From contig NC_090290.1 of assembly GCF_037392515.1 (NCBI RefSeq), positions 18,799,753 through 18,863,752 on the forward strand: 64,000 nucleotides of DNA, written 5' to 3'. Shown here piece by piece: positions 21,700 through 33,700 of the stretch. Each line of letters starts with the position of its first letter. Positions within the stretch are counted from its first letter, which is position 1. The DNA is from Haliotis asinina (taxonomy: Eukaryota; Mollusca; Gastropoda; Lepetellida; Haliotidae). The position numbers and the translations under genes were made by a program. Under the pieces are notes generated by a model. The model searched no databases. It was not told the DNA's origin and saw nothing but the letters and a program-made list of their open reading frames with translations.

Positions 21700-23566
21700 A
21701 TGTCGGAGATTTTGGTTAAGGGCCGGCTTAAAAGCCTCAAAATTTGTACTAGATATCATTGAAAATGGCTATAAAATTCCTTTTTTAACCAGACCTCCTA
21801 ATATGTTTTCCAGAAACAACCAGTCGGCAATACAGTATGCAAGTTTTGTGACAAAAGGTATTGATGAACGGAAGAAGAAAAAATTGATTTGTGAATGTGA
21901 CACGCCCCCTGTTGTCGTCAACCCTCTTTCTGTATCAGTGCAGTCCTCAAGCAAAAAACGTTTGATTTTGGATCTGTCGAAAGTGAATGATTATGTTTTA
22001 AAGTCTAGTGTGAAATATGAGGATTGGAAAACGGCTTTATTCTATATACGTCAGAATGACTATTTAGTTAAATGTGACAAACATTCGGCATATCACATCA
22101 TTGACATTTTCGTCTCATACAGAATTTGTTGGTTTTGCTTGGCCAGATAGTACTGGTAGGATACATTTCTACAAATTTCTGGTGTTGCCATTTGGCTTGA
22201 CTTCGGCACCATACGTATTTACTAAGGTTACGAGACAGCTTGTGAAGAAATGGCGGGCAGAAGGTTACAGAATTGTCACTTTTGGATGATGGCATATTAT
22301 CAAGAGATTCGAATATGCATACACTTGCTATAGGTTCTACAGTCAAAGAAGATATTATTGCCTCTGGTTTTGTACCAAAGGTAGAAAAGTCCTTGTGGTC
22401 TCCCTCACAATTTTTGGAGTGGTTAGGCTTTAGCATTGATACTACAACAATGTCATTGAGTGTGCCTAACAGGAAAATTGACAAGCTTGTCTCTACTATA
22501 CGTCATGTACAGAGTCTTAGTTCGAGTCTGGTACCAGTGAGGAGCGTAGCAGATCATTTCTATGAAATTAGTGCTTGGTGGCCTTGCTCAATTAAAGACT
22601 AGACCTTTGAGTATGGATATTGTTACTGCTAGGTCTTGGAGGAGTAAAATAAGACTCACCGACTGCAGTAAGCATCAGTTACAGTTTTGGCTGGACAACA
22701 TTTGGCGTTATGTGTCAAGACGTTTGATTCAATCAGCAAGTATGAGGAAGTTAGTGTATTCAGATGCTAGTGATATGGGGTATGGCGGTTATTGTGTAGA
22801 TGTGAACAAGGTGGTGTCACATGGCCAGTGGTCTGAAGAAGGGCGTGGTTATAGTTCCACATGGCGTGAACTTCAAGCAGTGAACATGGTTTTGAACAGT
22901 TTAGCATCAGGCTTAAGACATGAAAGGGTCAAGTGGTTCACTGATAAGCAAAATGTGGTTAACATAGTTGAAAGAGGTAGCATGAAATCAAATCTGCAAT
23001 CTTTTGCGTTGCAAGTTTTCAATATTTGTTTTGACAACAACATAGATTTGCAAATCCAGTGGATCCCTCGCAATGAAAATGAAGAAGCTGATTTTCTCAG
23101 TCGAATGGAGGATCATGACGGCTGGGGGATTAGCGAAGGTGTGTTTCAGAGTATTGACAAGAAATGGGGACCACACCAGGTTGATCGATGTGCTTCATAC
23201 TACAATGCGAAGCTGACTACTTTTAACTCCCTTTATAGCAGTCCATGGTGTTCGGCTGTAGATTGCTTCACTGTGAGTTGGAGAGGATTCATGAACTGGG
23301 TTGTCCCCCGTGTGTGTTTGATACCCAGGGTTATTGGATATATGGCTGAATGTAAGGCTGTTGGCACGCTTGTTGTTCCAGAGTGGAAGTCGTCTAATTT
23401 CTGGCCAATATTGTGTTCACAATTTCAATACATACCACAAGTGAAAGATTGCATATATCTACCAGGGTCAAGAGAAGCATATGTTGCTAGTAGGATAAGA
23501 GGAGGTCTGTTTGGTGAACACGATTTAGATTTTAACATGTTAGCACTGTTGCTTGATTTTCGTTAA
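21700..23566 (+). pseudogene. Reverse transcriptase-RNase H region of the plus fossil element
   Basis: RT blocks include VVNPLSVSVQSSSKKRLILD, KYEDWKTALFYI and FLVLPFGLTSAPYVFTKV. RNase H blocks include YSDASDMGYGGYCV, STWRELQAVNMVL, FTDKQNVVNIVERG and IPRNENEEADFLSR. Downstream, VDRCASYYNAKLTTFNS and LVVPEWKSSNFWP match the conserved post-RNase H segment of DIRS-like elements. Confidence 0.8.
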
Positions 23567-23665
23567 TGTTGATGTCCCTGTTACAGGTGTGTTTCATGAC
23601 GTTTATGAAGATGAGATTGGTTGTCTCCCTTCTCATGTTCGGGATCTGGCATATGAACTGCTGAT

Positions 23666-24307
23666 TTGATATCTCATGCAAGAGCTGATTCCACAACCAA
23701 GAAGTATAATATGGCTTATGCTGCATGGAAAAGGTGGGCAAGGAATAATAATATGTCTGATGCGCTGCCTATTTCTCATTGGCATTGTGCAATGTATTTG
23801 TTGTCCATTGTGCAAGAAAGTGATTCAGTGTCTCCTGTTTTGAATGCTTATTATGGCTTGAGACATGTTCATTGCAGTGTTGACTTGGTCAGTCCAACAG
23901 AGAATGGTTTAGCTAAAAATGTTGTTGAAGTTGCAAAGAGAACGCTTGCTCGAAAGGTGGTTAAGAAAGAACCAGTTACAGCGGCTGTTTTAGAACAATT
24001 GTATGATGCAAGAGGTCATAGTGATTCTCTAATGGATTTGAGAATATTAGCAATTTGTTTACTTGGCTATGCAGATTTTCTTAGATCGGCTGAATTATTG
24101 AATATTACTCGAGCTGATATTGTATTTTATCAGTCTCATCTGATGTTGTTTATTGAGCAATCCAAAACAGATATTTATAGAGATGGTCCCTGGCTAGTTA
24201 TTGGTCTGACTAATACAAAATTGTGTCCGGTAAATTGTTTGGAAAGGTATTTGGTTCAGGCCAAATTTGATCCTAATTCTGATTGCTTTATATTATCGAC
24301 TAAGTAA
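23666..24307 (+). pseudogene. Tyrosine recombinase region of the plus fossil element (incomplete)
   Basis: Begins with a core-binding domain (ADSTTKKYNMAYAAWKRWAR, LPISHWHCAMYLLSIVQ, NAYYGLRHVH). It continues into the catalytic domain (LMDLRILAICLLGYADFLRS, AELLNITRADI, SKTDIYRDG). It matches the recombinase of the neighbouring minus element. Confidence 0.75.
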
Positions 24308-24576
24308 TAATTGTTATTGAGTCACAAGGTTTAGTGTTTTAAGTTAAAATTATTATGTGTCACATTTCGTATCATAAACGTTCAGAGCTTTTCATACTTT
24401 GGCAGCAGGCTTTAAGGTATCGCTTTAGAGTTACCTCCCTTTGAGTTTATGATTTGATGAGTAGAGCGTACTTCCGGGAGACTGCTAGAAAATCCTACGT
24501 TGATGGCGATGGTCGCAAAGTGTTAGAATGTTCTTGAATCAGTGACTTTGTATACAAAGGCTGTTTGTCGTGTTGA

Positions 24577-24579
<3 letters not shown>

Positions 24580-24670
<91 letters not shown>
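24580..24670 (+). repeat. (CA)n microsatellite
   Basis: About 45 uninterrupted CA dinucleotides just downstream of the plus fossil element. Confidence 0.98.
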
Positions 24671-24672
<2 letters not shown>

Positions 24673-25104
24673 TTAACTGAAGTACAATAAACAGCCCGCC
24701 TTCATCAACGCTTGACCTACATAACCGCTGCCTGACCGCTCGCCGTGTTACATTCAGTAAAACTGTTTCTCACTCTCAAACCAAGACTTAGGTGAGATGA
24801 CATTATATTTGTGACTCATTACTTTAGACTTGACTTAGTTGCATGGTATATGGAACCTCTATTGTGTACCTTTGTATCTTGCTGTTGTTTACTGAATACG
24901 TATTATTGAAAATTTCAGACTTTTCAGTGTTATATTTTGCTGGTTTTGAGGGGATTTCTTACACCTTTTGTCACGGCAAATTTTAACCGTAACAAAATGA
25001 ATGATTCTATAACTCCAAATGGCGACAAGTGCACAAAACCACAAATAAGGCACGTGGAGCTGAAACATCTGTTCCCTGGATCTGGCTGAAGTCAGTTGCA
25101 CGCG
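24671..25104. other. No gene seen
   Basis: AT-rich; it may include the 3' end of the fossil element, but no terminal repeat was recognised. Confidence 0.4.
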
Positions 25105-25107
25105 AAG

Positions 25108-25170
25108 TGAGTGAGTGAGTGAGTGAGTTTAGTTTTACGCCGCACTCAGCAATATTACAGCTAAGTATGA
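25108..25170 (+). repeat. Dispersed repeat tail with (GAGT)n
   Basis: gtgagtgagtgagtgagtga then gtttagttttacgccgcact and cagcaatattacagct: the tail common to repeat families A and B. Confidence 0.8.
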
Positions 25171-25246
25171 CATCACAGACTCTTACAGCGACAGACAAAC
25201 TAGGTCACACATATCGGTACAAAACCGGCTGTATAAACAACCCATA

Positions 25247-25480
25247 GTGAATGGTTCCACGCTCTTGAAGGGAATTACCTACTATGTCTCGCACAATGAA
25301 ACCAAGGCGACGGACGCAGAGAGAGTAGTACGAACTCTCAAGACAACTATGTACAGATACTTAACCTACAAACAAACGTATCGTTATGTGGACATATTAC
25401 AAGGTCTTGTGAGAGACTACAACCATAGACCTCATAGCTCACTGAATGAAAGATCATGTTTGGCGGGAAGAATACATTGA
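25247..25480 (+). pseudogene. Polinton/Ginger-type integrase fragment (fossil)
   Basis: A short frame containing AERVVRTLKTTMYRYLTYKQ, TYRYVDILQGLVRDYN and HRPHSSLNE. This is the C-terminal end of the integrase catalytic core, with the ER.....K..M.RY block and the YN....HSS block typical of Polinton and Ginger integrases. It is a broken remnant; no capsid, polymerase or terminal repeat was seen around it. Confidence 0.6.
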
Positions 25481-25499
25481 TCTACTAATCAAACAGATC

Positions 25500-26760
25500 A
25501 CTCCTCAAGTGGAAACAATGCGTGTAAGCAGAAGGAAAACCTTTAAGTTTGAAGTAAAGCATCTCATTTCAGACGCCCCCCCCCCACCCCCCTGTGGCAA
25601 ACTGTGACATAATCCCTGTGACACTTGTTAATTAACCATTCTTTGGTGAATTTGTGATCTGGGCCGAGCTACGTGTTTCGGTGACGCCCGCCATTTTAAC
25701 TTTGTGACAGCCAGCCTATGTTGCAATGAGGTCACCGCTACTTTTGACTCAGATTAGTGTTTTGCATTATAAGTTTACGTAATCGTCTGAATTACGAACA
25801 GATGAACCCAGAATTGTATTTGATGATATGTCAGGTCATGTTGCAAAGCCGATGTTAATTCTGACAACGGGAACTATGTGATTCCCACTGTTGTATTCAT
25901 ACGCGACGTTCAGCATTATTATTTATGAACATGTTTTCTATAAATACGACTTCCAGTGCTACTGTCAAATTGTATGAGCGACTGAGTCATGTTGTTAAAC
26001 ATCGTATGTGTCAGATAAGCCCCAACTGCCTCCTGACATCTGTAATCTTCCTCTTTGAATTGTCCATCATAGTTCCCAGTCGATGTCGCTCGCTGTTATT
26101 GCGTCCCCCTGAGCAGGCAGCAAGGACGTAGCAGGACGTAGAGAGACGCATTTGTTGATCTTATGATATTGGAGGGCATTTAATGAATTAATTACGTGTG
26201 ATTAATTGGTGGGTAAAAATAGTCATTTTCGTATCAGATTACCTTCTGAGGTAATGCGTCTTCCCTTTTATTTCAGTGGTTTCATGTTGTGAAAGTAGAT
26301 CCCTCAAAAGAATAAGGACGTAACGGGACGTAATATCTCGTGATTTGATTGGTCTAGAACTGACATGTGACCATTTTCTCGCACCTATAAATATGATGCG
26401 ATCCAGTTTGGGCCATTCTGACTTTGGCAGTCTACAGGTCAGTCTCAAACTAAGGGCAGATAATTCAGCCCGAAAGTTCCCCTTGTTCTTACAATTATAA
26501 TAGCTGATGCTATAAATAGACTGCACTTTTCGAAAACAGCTACAAATTATTATCTTAATAACCATCGAGTTATTCAGATTACCAAGTAATAAAGCCATCA
26601 CTATATCTACATAACAGTGACTACCACTGAAGCCATAGGTCATACTTTTATTGCCCTAACACTGGTCCATGCACATAAACCATAAGTTTGAGAGGGATCT
26701 ACTTAGTGAAAAAGAGCATTCTGCTGAAAAAATATTTATACCCATGAATAAACAGCTATT
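25500..26760. other. No gene recognised; AT-rich unclassified stretch
   Basis: Contains a C-rich run near 25574 and two stretches with related ggacgtagcaggacgta and ggacgtaacgggacgta motifs (26123-26145 and 26307-26330). A CTATAAATA box lies at 26387. The short ORFs here carry no recognisable domain. Confidence 0.4.
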
Positions 26761-27089
26761 TATTCATTGAAAAGAACTGTTTGACTTTTCCTGAAAACAA
26801 GACTGACAAGGTTTATTGAAAGGTTGAGTCCCGGCCGCCACAATACTACGGGTATGCTGCAACCATTGAATACTGAAGTTACTAAAGCTGGTAAAGAGGG
26901 AGAGGTGAGAGGACTTGAACATATGTGGGAACAAACTTTGAAGTCTTGTAAGGAGGACGTCTGGAAACGGGAGGAGGAGTATGAAGACAAGCGGAAGAGT
27001 CGCTGACGGAGGGCTTAGGACATAGCCCACCCCTAGAGATTGTTAGCATCCCAGTATATTAAATGCTTATTTGCTGATTGATAACTTTC

Positions 27090-27168
27090 TTGTCCCGGAC
27101 TCGTCACGATATGGCTGAAATATTGCCGATGTGACGTTAAATATTAATTCACTCACTCACTCTTGTCC
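27090..27168 (-). repeat. Dispersed repeat family A tail fragment
   Basis: atatggctgaaatattgccg, then gacgttaaat and ttcactcactcactc, the tail and (TCAC) end on the minus strand. Confidence 0.7.
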
Positions 27169-27314
27169 CGGAAGGTTTGAAAGGCTGTGTTTTTTCGTTA
27201 TCGTGCTTAATAACTCACCCCATTCCTGATTCTATCCTGAAAATATGGTCAATGTCAGTCAAACGTTCTTGCTCTACCATTCCCATTTTCAGCATGGCGT
27301 CCAAACCAATACCG

Positions 27315-27358
27315 GGGGGTGGGGGTGGGGTGGGGGTGGGGGGTGGGGGTGGGGTGTA
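27315..27358 (+). repeat. (GGGGT)n-like G-rich tract
   Basis: Runs of three to five G separated by single T, a sequence able to form a G-quadruplex. An ORF crossing it is low complexity. Confidence 0.85.
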
Positions 27359-27624
27359 GTAATGAGCTGGATCTAATGATAGTACTGGAGCGCCATAGAT
27401 CTTAAACTTTCAAAAACGTCAGCTGAAAGTACAAAGTCTGTTTTCACATAGAGGTCATGATATTCTACCATGTTTTGAATTAATTTCAAATGAAAACCAG
27501 ACATTGTGTGCATGAGCTATTCATGTAGCTCATACAGACCAAAGGATGCCATGGCAAAATGTATGATACATAACAAAGCATGTACGACTCAGCTGCAGAA
27601 CTAGTTCTGGCAACACTGAAACAC

Positions 27625-28498
27625 ATTCGCTGCTGTGAGACAAGGTTGTGTACTAAGCCCCTTACTCTTCATCTTTTTATTAATGAACTTGTAGATAATA
27701 TGTATAAATCATGGAATAATGGAATATTTGTTACTCCCAAAATCAAGGATTTACTTTGACTTGCAGACGATATTGTTACGTTTTCATTTATGATAAACGG
27801 TCTGCAGAGACAGTTGAATATCTTTCAAACATTTTGTGACACACGGGGATTAGAGTTGAATATGGAAAAATGTAGTATAATTGTCTTTAGAAACGGGCGT
27901 ATAGTGGCCCATTCTGAAAAAGTCATTCCGTGGGACAAAAATATGAATGCTGTTTCATATTATAAACATTTGGGTCTTTTATTTTCCAGTCGATTAAATT
28001 GGTCCATGGCATGTAGTACCATCCCAGAGCAAGCTAAGAAGGCATTATTTCCCATTTTCAAACTTTAAAAGACTAGTAAGTTTACTTTTTCACACCAAAA
28101 TAACACCAATTTTGTTATATGGATAACAAATTTGGGGAGCAAATTATTTCCAGGCTATTGAAAATGTCCATGCATCGTATCTTGAAAGATTTCTTACAGT
28201 AGGTAAAACTGCTTCCAATAAAGCCATACTGGGCGAAATAGGACGCTATAACATGCATATTGAGATTCCAGTGAAAATTATTAGATACTGGATAAAACTT
28301 ATAAGACTGCCTGATTATCGTTACCCTCGTCAAAGCTATCAATTATTGTTATCATTATATAACCGTGGAAAGTATTCACTGGCTTCAGGTGTGAGAAATA
28401 TGTTATTTGCAAGCGGGTACCGATTTTCTTATGTTTGGTTTAAGCAAGATGTTGTTGATATGAAAATGTTTTGTCAACATTTAAACAACGAATAATAT

Positions 28499-28567
<69 letters not shown>

Positions 28568-29090
28568 GACATACATACATTTTATATATAAATTATATAT
28601 TGTGTGTTATATACAGTATTGGTTCGCATCAGTAAATTCATCCAGTTTTTTAGTCATTATTCACAATGTAAATCTATGTTCGGGCCTGAAAAATATATCA
28701 GTGGTCTTAGTGATGAGTTTATTTTAAGAAATTTAGAATTTCTCTCCATGTCTTAAAAATACACGGTTTTAGAAAAGATAGGAATACACTCGAAGATTTA
28801 TCATCTTCATCTTCTGGTAAAACTGAAAATGAACGTCACTTATTATTAGTCTGTGATGCTTTCTCTGCCTGCCGTAAGAAGTATCTAAAATGCCCCAATG
28901 ATGCCCCACAAATTATATATAATGTACTCAATTCAAATAATGCTGGTAATATTAAATCTGTTGCCACTTTCATAAAACATTTGATGTCCATCCGTAAAGT
29001 ACAATTAAAACCATAATTCCATGTCACGTGACTAATAGTTGCTGTTGAGTAAGTCAAATTGTACTCTGGGCCACTAGGCCTCAACTGCTG
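27625..29090 (+). pseudogene. LINE (non-LTR retrotransposon) 3' fragment
   Basis: The RT region is recognisable from about 27640: LFINELVDNMYKSWNNGIFV, a LADDIVTF catalytic box (27757-27783) with a stop just before it (gacttgcagac context), and MINGLQRQLNIFQTFCDTRG. ELNMEKCSIIVF and YYKHLGLLFSSRLNWSMAC follow. ORF continues in pieces to NMHIEIPVKIIRYWIKLIRL (about 28250-28320) and ends after a (CA)n tract with ENERHLLLVCDAFSACRKKY, the typical C-terminal zinc-finger-like ENExHxLLxC segment. The 5' part (endonuclease and most of RT) is missing, as usual for 5'-truncated LINEs, and the frame has stops and shifts. The clade was not assigned. Confidence 0.8.
28499..28563 (+). repeat. (CA)n microsatellite inside the LINE fragment
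   Basis: About 31 CA dinucleotides interrupt the LINE 3' coding region between the HLNNE segment and the final zinc-finger-like segment. Confidence 0.97.
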
Positions 29091-29542
29091 AATAAAACCC
29101 ACATTCGTTGTACCCAGTTGCGATATTTCTGAAGTAATGTTAAAGACGCCATATAACTCTATAGACCTGGAGCGGAGCGCTCGTAACGTTACAACCCATC
29201 GTATTTCTATACTTTAGCATTAGCTTACGAATGGCGTAGAGTTACGAATGTTTTGTTGATCGGTATCCAGGGTGACGTACATAATGATTGTACAAGGCGA
29301 TCAAAGTTAATTAAGGGGGTTGTATTATCCCATACCTGAACGGGTACGTACGACAGTCGTAGCACAAAGACTGCTCAGCTCAAAGACAACCAGAGTATAT
29401 GCTTTAAACGATACGGTCAGATATATTCTATGAACGCACAACGAACAGAAAGTATAGTCTAGCCTGGGCTAGAGGTTGAGACTATGAACACCACAGGAAC
29501 CACATTGACGACAGGGCTTCGAACTCCAAGAGAGAAAAAGTG

Positions 29543-29765
29543 AGTGATTTTAGTTTCACGCCGCAGTCAGCAATATTCCAGATCTATGGGGCGGTCTGTA
29601 AATAATCAAGTCTGGGGCAGACAATCCAGTGAGCAACATCATGAACATCAGTCTACGAAATCGGAATACGATGACATGTGTCAGCGAGCTTGACCCCCCT
29701 ACCCCGTTAGCCCCCACTTACTGGGTTACTGAAGATAAGTTCTAACCCGTATCTTCCCTGAATCA
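29543..29765 (+). repeat. Dispersed repeat family A (within duplication copy B)
   Basis: Same insertion as 11088-11312 in copy A; body gcagacaatccagtgagcaa and end cttactgggttactgaag. Confidence 0.8.
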
Positions 29766-29834
29766 AGACATGATTGCGAATTCCCTTCCCAGAAAAGTCA
29801 GTTTGTCAACACGAATAATAGAAGCGTACGTTTA

Positions 29835-30115
29835 TAGGTACGTTTCGGAGTAGGAAAAGATGTATGTGTCCGGGCAGTATAAGATGTATATGTCGGGGTA
29901 GGATAAGAGGGAGGATACGATGTATATGTCGGGGTGGGATAAGATGCATGTGTCCGGGTAGTATGAGATAGGGTAGGTAGGATAGTATATGTCAGGGTAG
30001 GAAACGATGTAAGTGTCGGGGTAGGATAAGAGGTAGGATAAGATGTATATGTAGGGGTGGGATAAGATGTATGTGTCCAGGTAGGATTACATGTATGTGT
30101 CGGGGCAGGATACGA
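29835..30115 (+). repeat. Minisatellite, about 22-24-bp unit, expanded allele
   Basis: About eleven units of tgtcggggtaggataagatg with variants such as tgtccgggtagtat. The counterpart in copy A (11395-11492) has about four. Confidence 0.88.
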
Positions 30116-30117
30116 GT

Positions 30118-30265
30118 GTGTGATTGAATGAGTTTAATTTTACGCAGCTTTTTGCAATTTTCCAGCAAAATCACGGTAGGGGAATACCAGAAATGGGCTT
30201 CACACATTCCATCCATGGGAATCGAACCCGGGTCTCAGGAAGATTTAAGCTGTTCGAAGAAATGG
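30118..30265 (-). repeat. tRNA-derived SINE family B (within duplication copy B)
   Basis: Tail gagtttaattttacgcagct, body caccagaaatgggcttcac-like, head ggaatcgaacccgggtctca. Paralogous to 11496-11655. Confidence 0.78.
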
Positions 30266-30689
30266 CTTTGTCTAGGCACTTCATGTCGTGTTGTTCCTTG
30301 CATGTGTGCAATGAAGAGAGCGCATGTACATAACACAACTACAGCTACATAATTGAGTGTGAGCTGGACAAAACCAGTGATTGACGACATGGGAATGAGG
30401 CTAAAATGAGATGACTTACATCGATGACTAACCACCGGATTTTACGACAGGAAATTCTAACCGCTAATAAAGTGGTAATTAATTCTCGCCGCTAGAGCGA
30501 TGAGTTTTTTAAATAATCCACAGCAGAATGTTTCTTCTTGTCTCTGTGTTAGATTTCTTGCTAGTTTCAACAGATTTCAACAAAGTGTCTAATATAATAT
30601 ATATCTGGCACATACAGTCGTTCATAAATCATCCTGTAATTCGATGACATGTAGATTATTCGAGGACATAACAATCGGGTGTAAAGGTG

Positions 30690-30788
30690 AGAGTCATGTG
30701 ACCACATGTCTCGTGCAATCACGTGACACAGCTTACATAAACGACTGACACTGCGGCCTTCAATATTATCTGACTCCGGGAAGAGAAA
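30690..30788 (+). promoter_or_regulatory. Proximal promoter of secreted-protein gene 2, E-box cluster
   Basis: GTCATGTGACC (CATGTG 30695-30700), CACATG (30703-30708) and ATCACGTGAC (CACGTG 30720-30725). The CACGTG box is 69 bp upstream of the ATG at 30789, almost the same as in gene 1. No TATA box was seen. Confidence 0.55.
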
Positions 30789-33700
30789 ATGAAGTCTTTT
30801 AAGCTCCTAGCAGTGATTTGCCTTGTCGTTGTCGGTGTTACTGATGGAATGCCCTTTCATGCTTCGTGCAAAATTAACTGGTGAGTTCGTTTGTCCCGAG
30901 TTCGGAGATCCGAAAGTTGCAAGCTATGTCACAAGTTTATGTACATCACGAGAATTCATTTGTACCACACATCATGGCAGTATTATGGTGAATGGTAACT
31001 AACAATATACTACACATCCCACCAAATGTTCAACATTTTTTAAAGTGTTTGTTGAGTATCACAAGCTAAAAGTGATCGGAAATGGAACTGTCTTAAAGGG
31101 AAGTAACCCCTTCCTGCATAAATTGAACGAAGCATGTGTAAAAGAACAGACCTGAAACACCTTATGTTTGGCAGTTTGTTTGGTCACATAATTTAGAATT
31201 CATATAGCAGAAAGAAGCTTAAACTCTGATTTTAGACCTAAATTTTTCCAAACAGTTGTGTGAAGTTTTAAGAAGACTTCTCACATTACACTTAAAAGTG
31301 AGTATTGTTTGTAGTCGGGAGATAAGCATCCTCGATATCTCCAGGGTATACGTTCCGATAGGTCTCAACTATACAGTGGACACATCTACGGGTCGGCCCG
31401 ATAATTTTATTACCTAAATGACCTTCCATGTAATACCATTTTCATTAAACGAGTTAATGATCTGATACTAAATCTTTCATGAGTTGAATAAAAATTGTAT
31501 TTCATGAAGAGAGTTTAGTATTCTGTTTCTTACTCTCCATCATAAATTGATAGAAACTGCAGCGAAGTTGCCTACAGTGAGATGACTCTCAGTTTTCTGG
31601 GAGTCAAGCAAGGTCTTGTGCCATTGCTACAGCGGTTTTAGCACTGTGAAGTGTTATGACGTCATACGTCTAGCGGTATTACACTAGTGTAATATTGCTG
31701 TACAAATATTACACTGTAGTATCTTCCATTGGGTGAGTGATAAAAACCCACTCACTCACACACTCACATACTCATTTTAGTGGTGCCATCTTGAGAATAT
31801 TGATCTAGGATTCATCAAACCATTACCCCATTGTTATGCCACTTTCATGTAACTATTTCAGGACATTTTCACTCTCGTGCACGAATGTGCAGGACAAGCT
31901 TGTGGATCAAATAGGTGTGTGGAGTGGTCCTACTGGATGTGCTAATGGAGGAGAAAAATGCTTGTACAAGGTAGATACTTGCCATCTGGAAGTCACAGCT
32001 CTTGTTAAACCTTTCAGCCACTGAGTGACTTTAGTTTTATGCAGCTTTTTAGCAACGTAACAGGAATATCACAGCAAGGGACACCCAAGAACGGGCTTCA
32101 CACGTAGTGCTATGTGGGAAATGGAATATGATCTCTCCTACTTGAGTTTGACGTGACTCGGACAGGGAAAGGAGCTGTGCATTTGCTTCTTAGGGTCTGC
32201 ATCACATGAGACTATCTTTTCATACATGCTTATTTTTCCATAACCTGACTCATGCTTTTTGCTTATCTCCCTTCTCCTCTTGATGACTCTGCGAATTTTA
32301 TTTGTCTTTATCAACTTGCAGCTAGGGTCCAGGAATGCCACACAGTTGGAAGCTACCCATGAGACACCTAAACAACATTACGTCGATGACTTGACCTTCA
32401 TCTTTACACAGGACACCAGCAAGTGCAATGTCACTGTAAGTATTGACTTCAAGGTTGTTTAACTCAGTATCTACTGGGCTGAATCATATATATCATAGTA
32501 TCATAGTATATATATACACTTGTGTACCACTGGCAAACAAGGACAAGTTGTATTACTATGTATGAGTGGTACTCTCTGGCAATTGCCATTGTGAGCAAAG
32601 GATCTCCAGGTTGGCTGCTATCAAGTGTAGTGGAAGCGCATAACCTGTTTCAGCAAACTCCAGCGCATGGAATCAGTTTCATGGTCATGTGAAGCACCTG
32701 CACTGTCCTATATCTGCTCCATCTTTCACAAACCATATGGGTTTGCTCACTGCCTTGCACCACCTGCTTTTCATAAACATGTTTTCTGGTCCAGTCGAAC
32801 TTGTCCTTGTTGGCCAGTAAAACCTGTGGACACCTTATTCAGGGCAATAGACTTTTAATAAAGAAATTAAAGGATTTGCCAAAAAGAAAAAAAAGAGAAA
32901 AACGGAAAAAGGTTCTATACTTTCAAGGAACATTTGTTACTTAAGAGCAAGTCAGCTTTTATACATTTAAATTTTCTTATGTCTTATGGACCCGTGAAGG
33001 TCCGTGGTAGAATCGGCCTGCATGTCGTAAGAGGCGACTAACAGGATCAGGTGGTCAGGCTCGCTGACTTGGTTGACATGTCATCAAATCCCTATTGTGC
33101 AGATCGATGCTCATGTTGTTTATCACTGGGCTGTCTGGTCCAGACTGGATTGTTTTACAGACCTCCGCCATATAGCAGGAATATTGCTGAATGCGGTGTT
33201 AAAGAACAAAACAACCAAATCTTATTTCATATATTGTTGACAAAGACAACATTTGAGATAAGGCAAAGATATTGCATGAAAAATACCTGATGTCAGACTC
33301 TGTGGAAGGTGACTCATAATTCAATCCGAAACCAGCAAATTAAGGAATTTAATGTATGAATAACATTAATGTTGTATCCAAACATTAGAATTATTTAATT
33401 TTTCCTTACCCTGACTCATGCTTATTGCTTATCTCCTCTTCCCTGGTGAAGGTAGTTGAATACCTGAAATCCCTTGAAGTTCCCTTCTAAAAAGAAGCGG
33501 ACGTAAAATACTCTCGCCCATGTGTGGCCTCCCTTTTCCTGCGCAAATGGTCATGTGACCATCCATGCTCTTCACACTCTCCTTATCACCCGACGTGGGC
33601 GGCTGGAGGTACCCGGGGCCCCGATACGCCGATAAGTTCTTCTTTTATTTTGGTCCTTTTAAACTAAATTCTGGTCGTACACAGTATTTGGCTTGTATGT

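Larger units (their letters stand above)
20700..24310 (+). mobile_element. Fossil tyrosine-recombinase (DIRS-like) retroelement, plus copy
   Basis: Parts in order are a gag-like region with a coiled-coil-like N-terminus and a CCHC knuckle (20898-21542), RT (about 21700-22610), RNase H and downstream region (22562-23566) and a tyrosine recombinase region (23666-24307). It is related to the minus neighbour (NPLSVSVQSSSKKRLILDLS against NPLSVSIQASGKKTLILDLS) but is clearly a different copy. It looks broken, with several breaks, and its recombinase is incomplete. The right limit is uncertain; a long (CA)n tract follows. Confidence 0.8.
29097..30735 (+). repeat. Segmental duplication copy B (partner 10627-13460)
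   Basis: Collinear with copy A throughout. It holds the unoccupied site of the Tc1 element near 30594-30604 and leads directly into the promoter and first exon of gene 2. The left border falls at the end of the LINE fragment (gaataaaacccacattcg). Confidence 0.85.

Noticed and set aside
27177-27359. 60-residue ORF ending in poly-glycine
   Set aside because: Translation of the G-rich tract.
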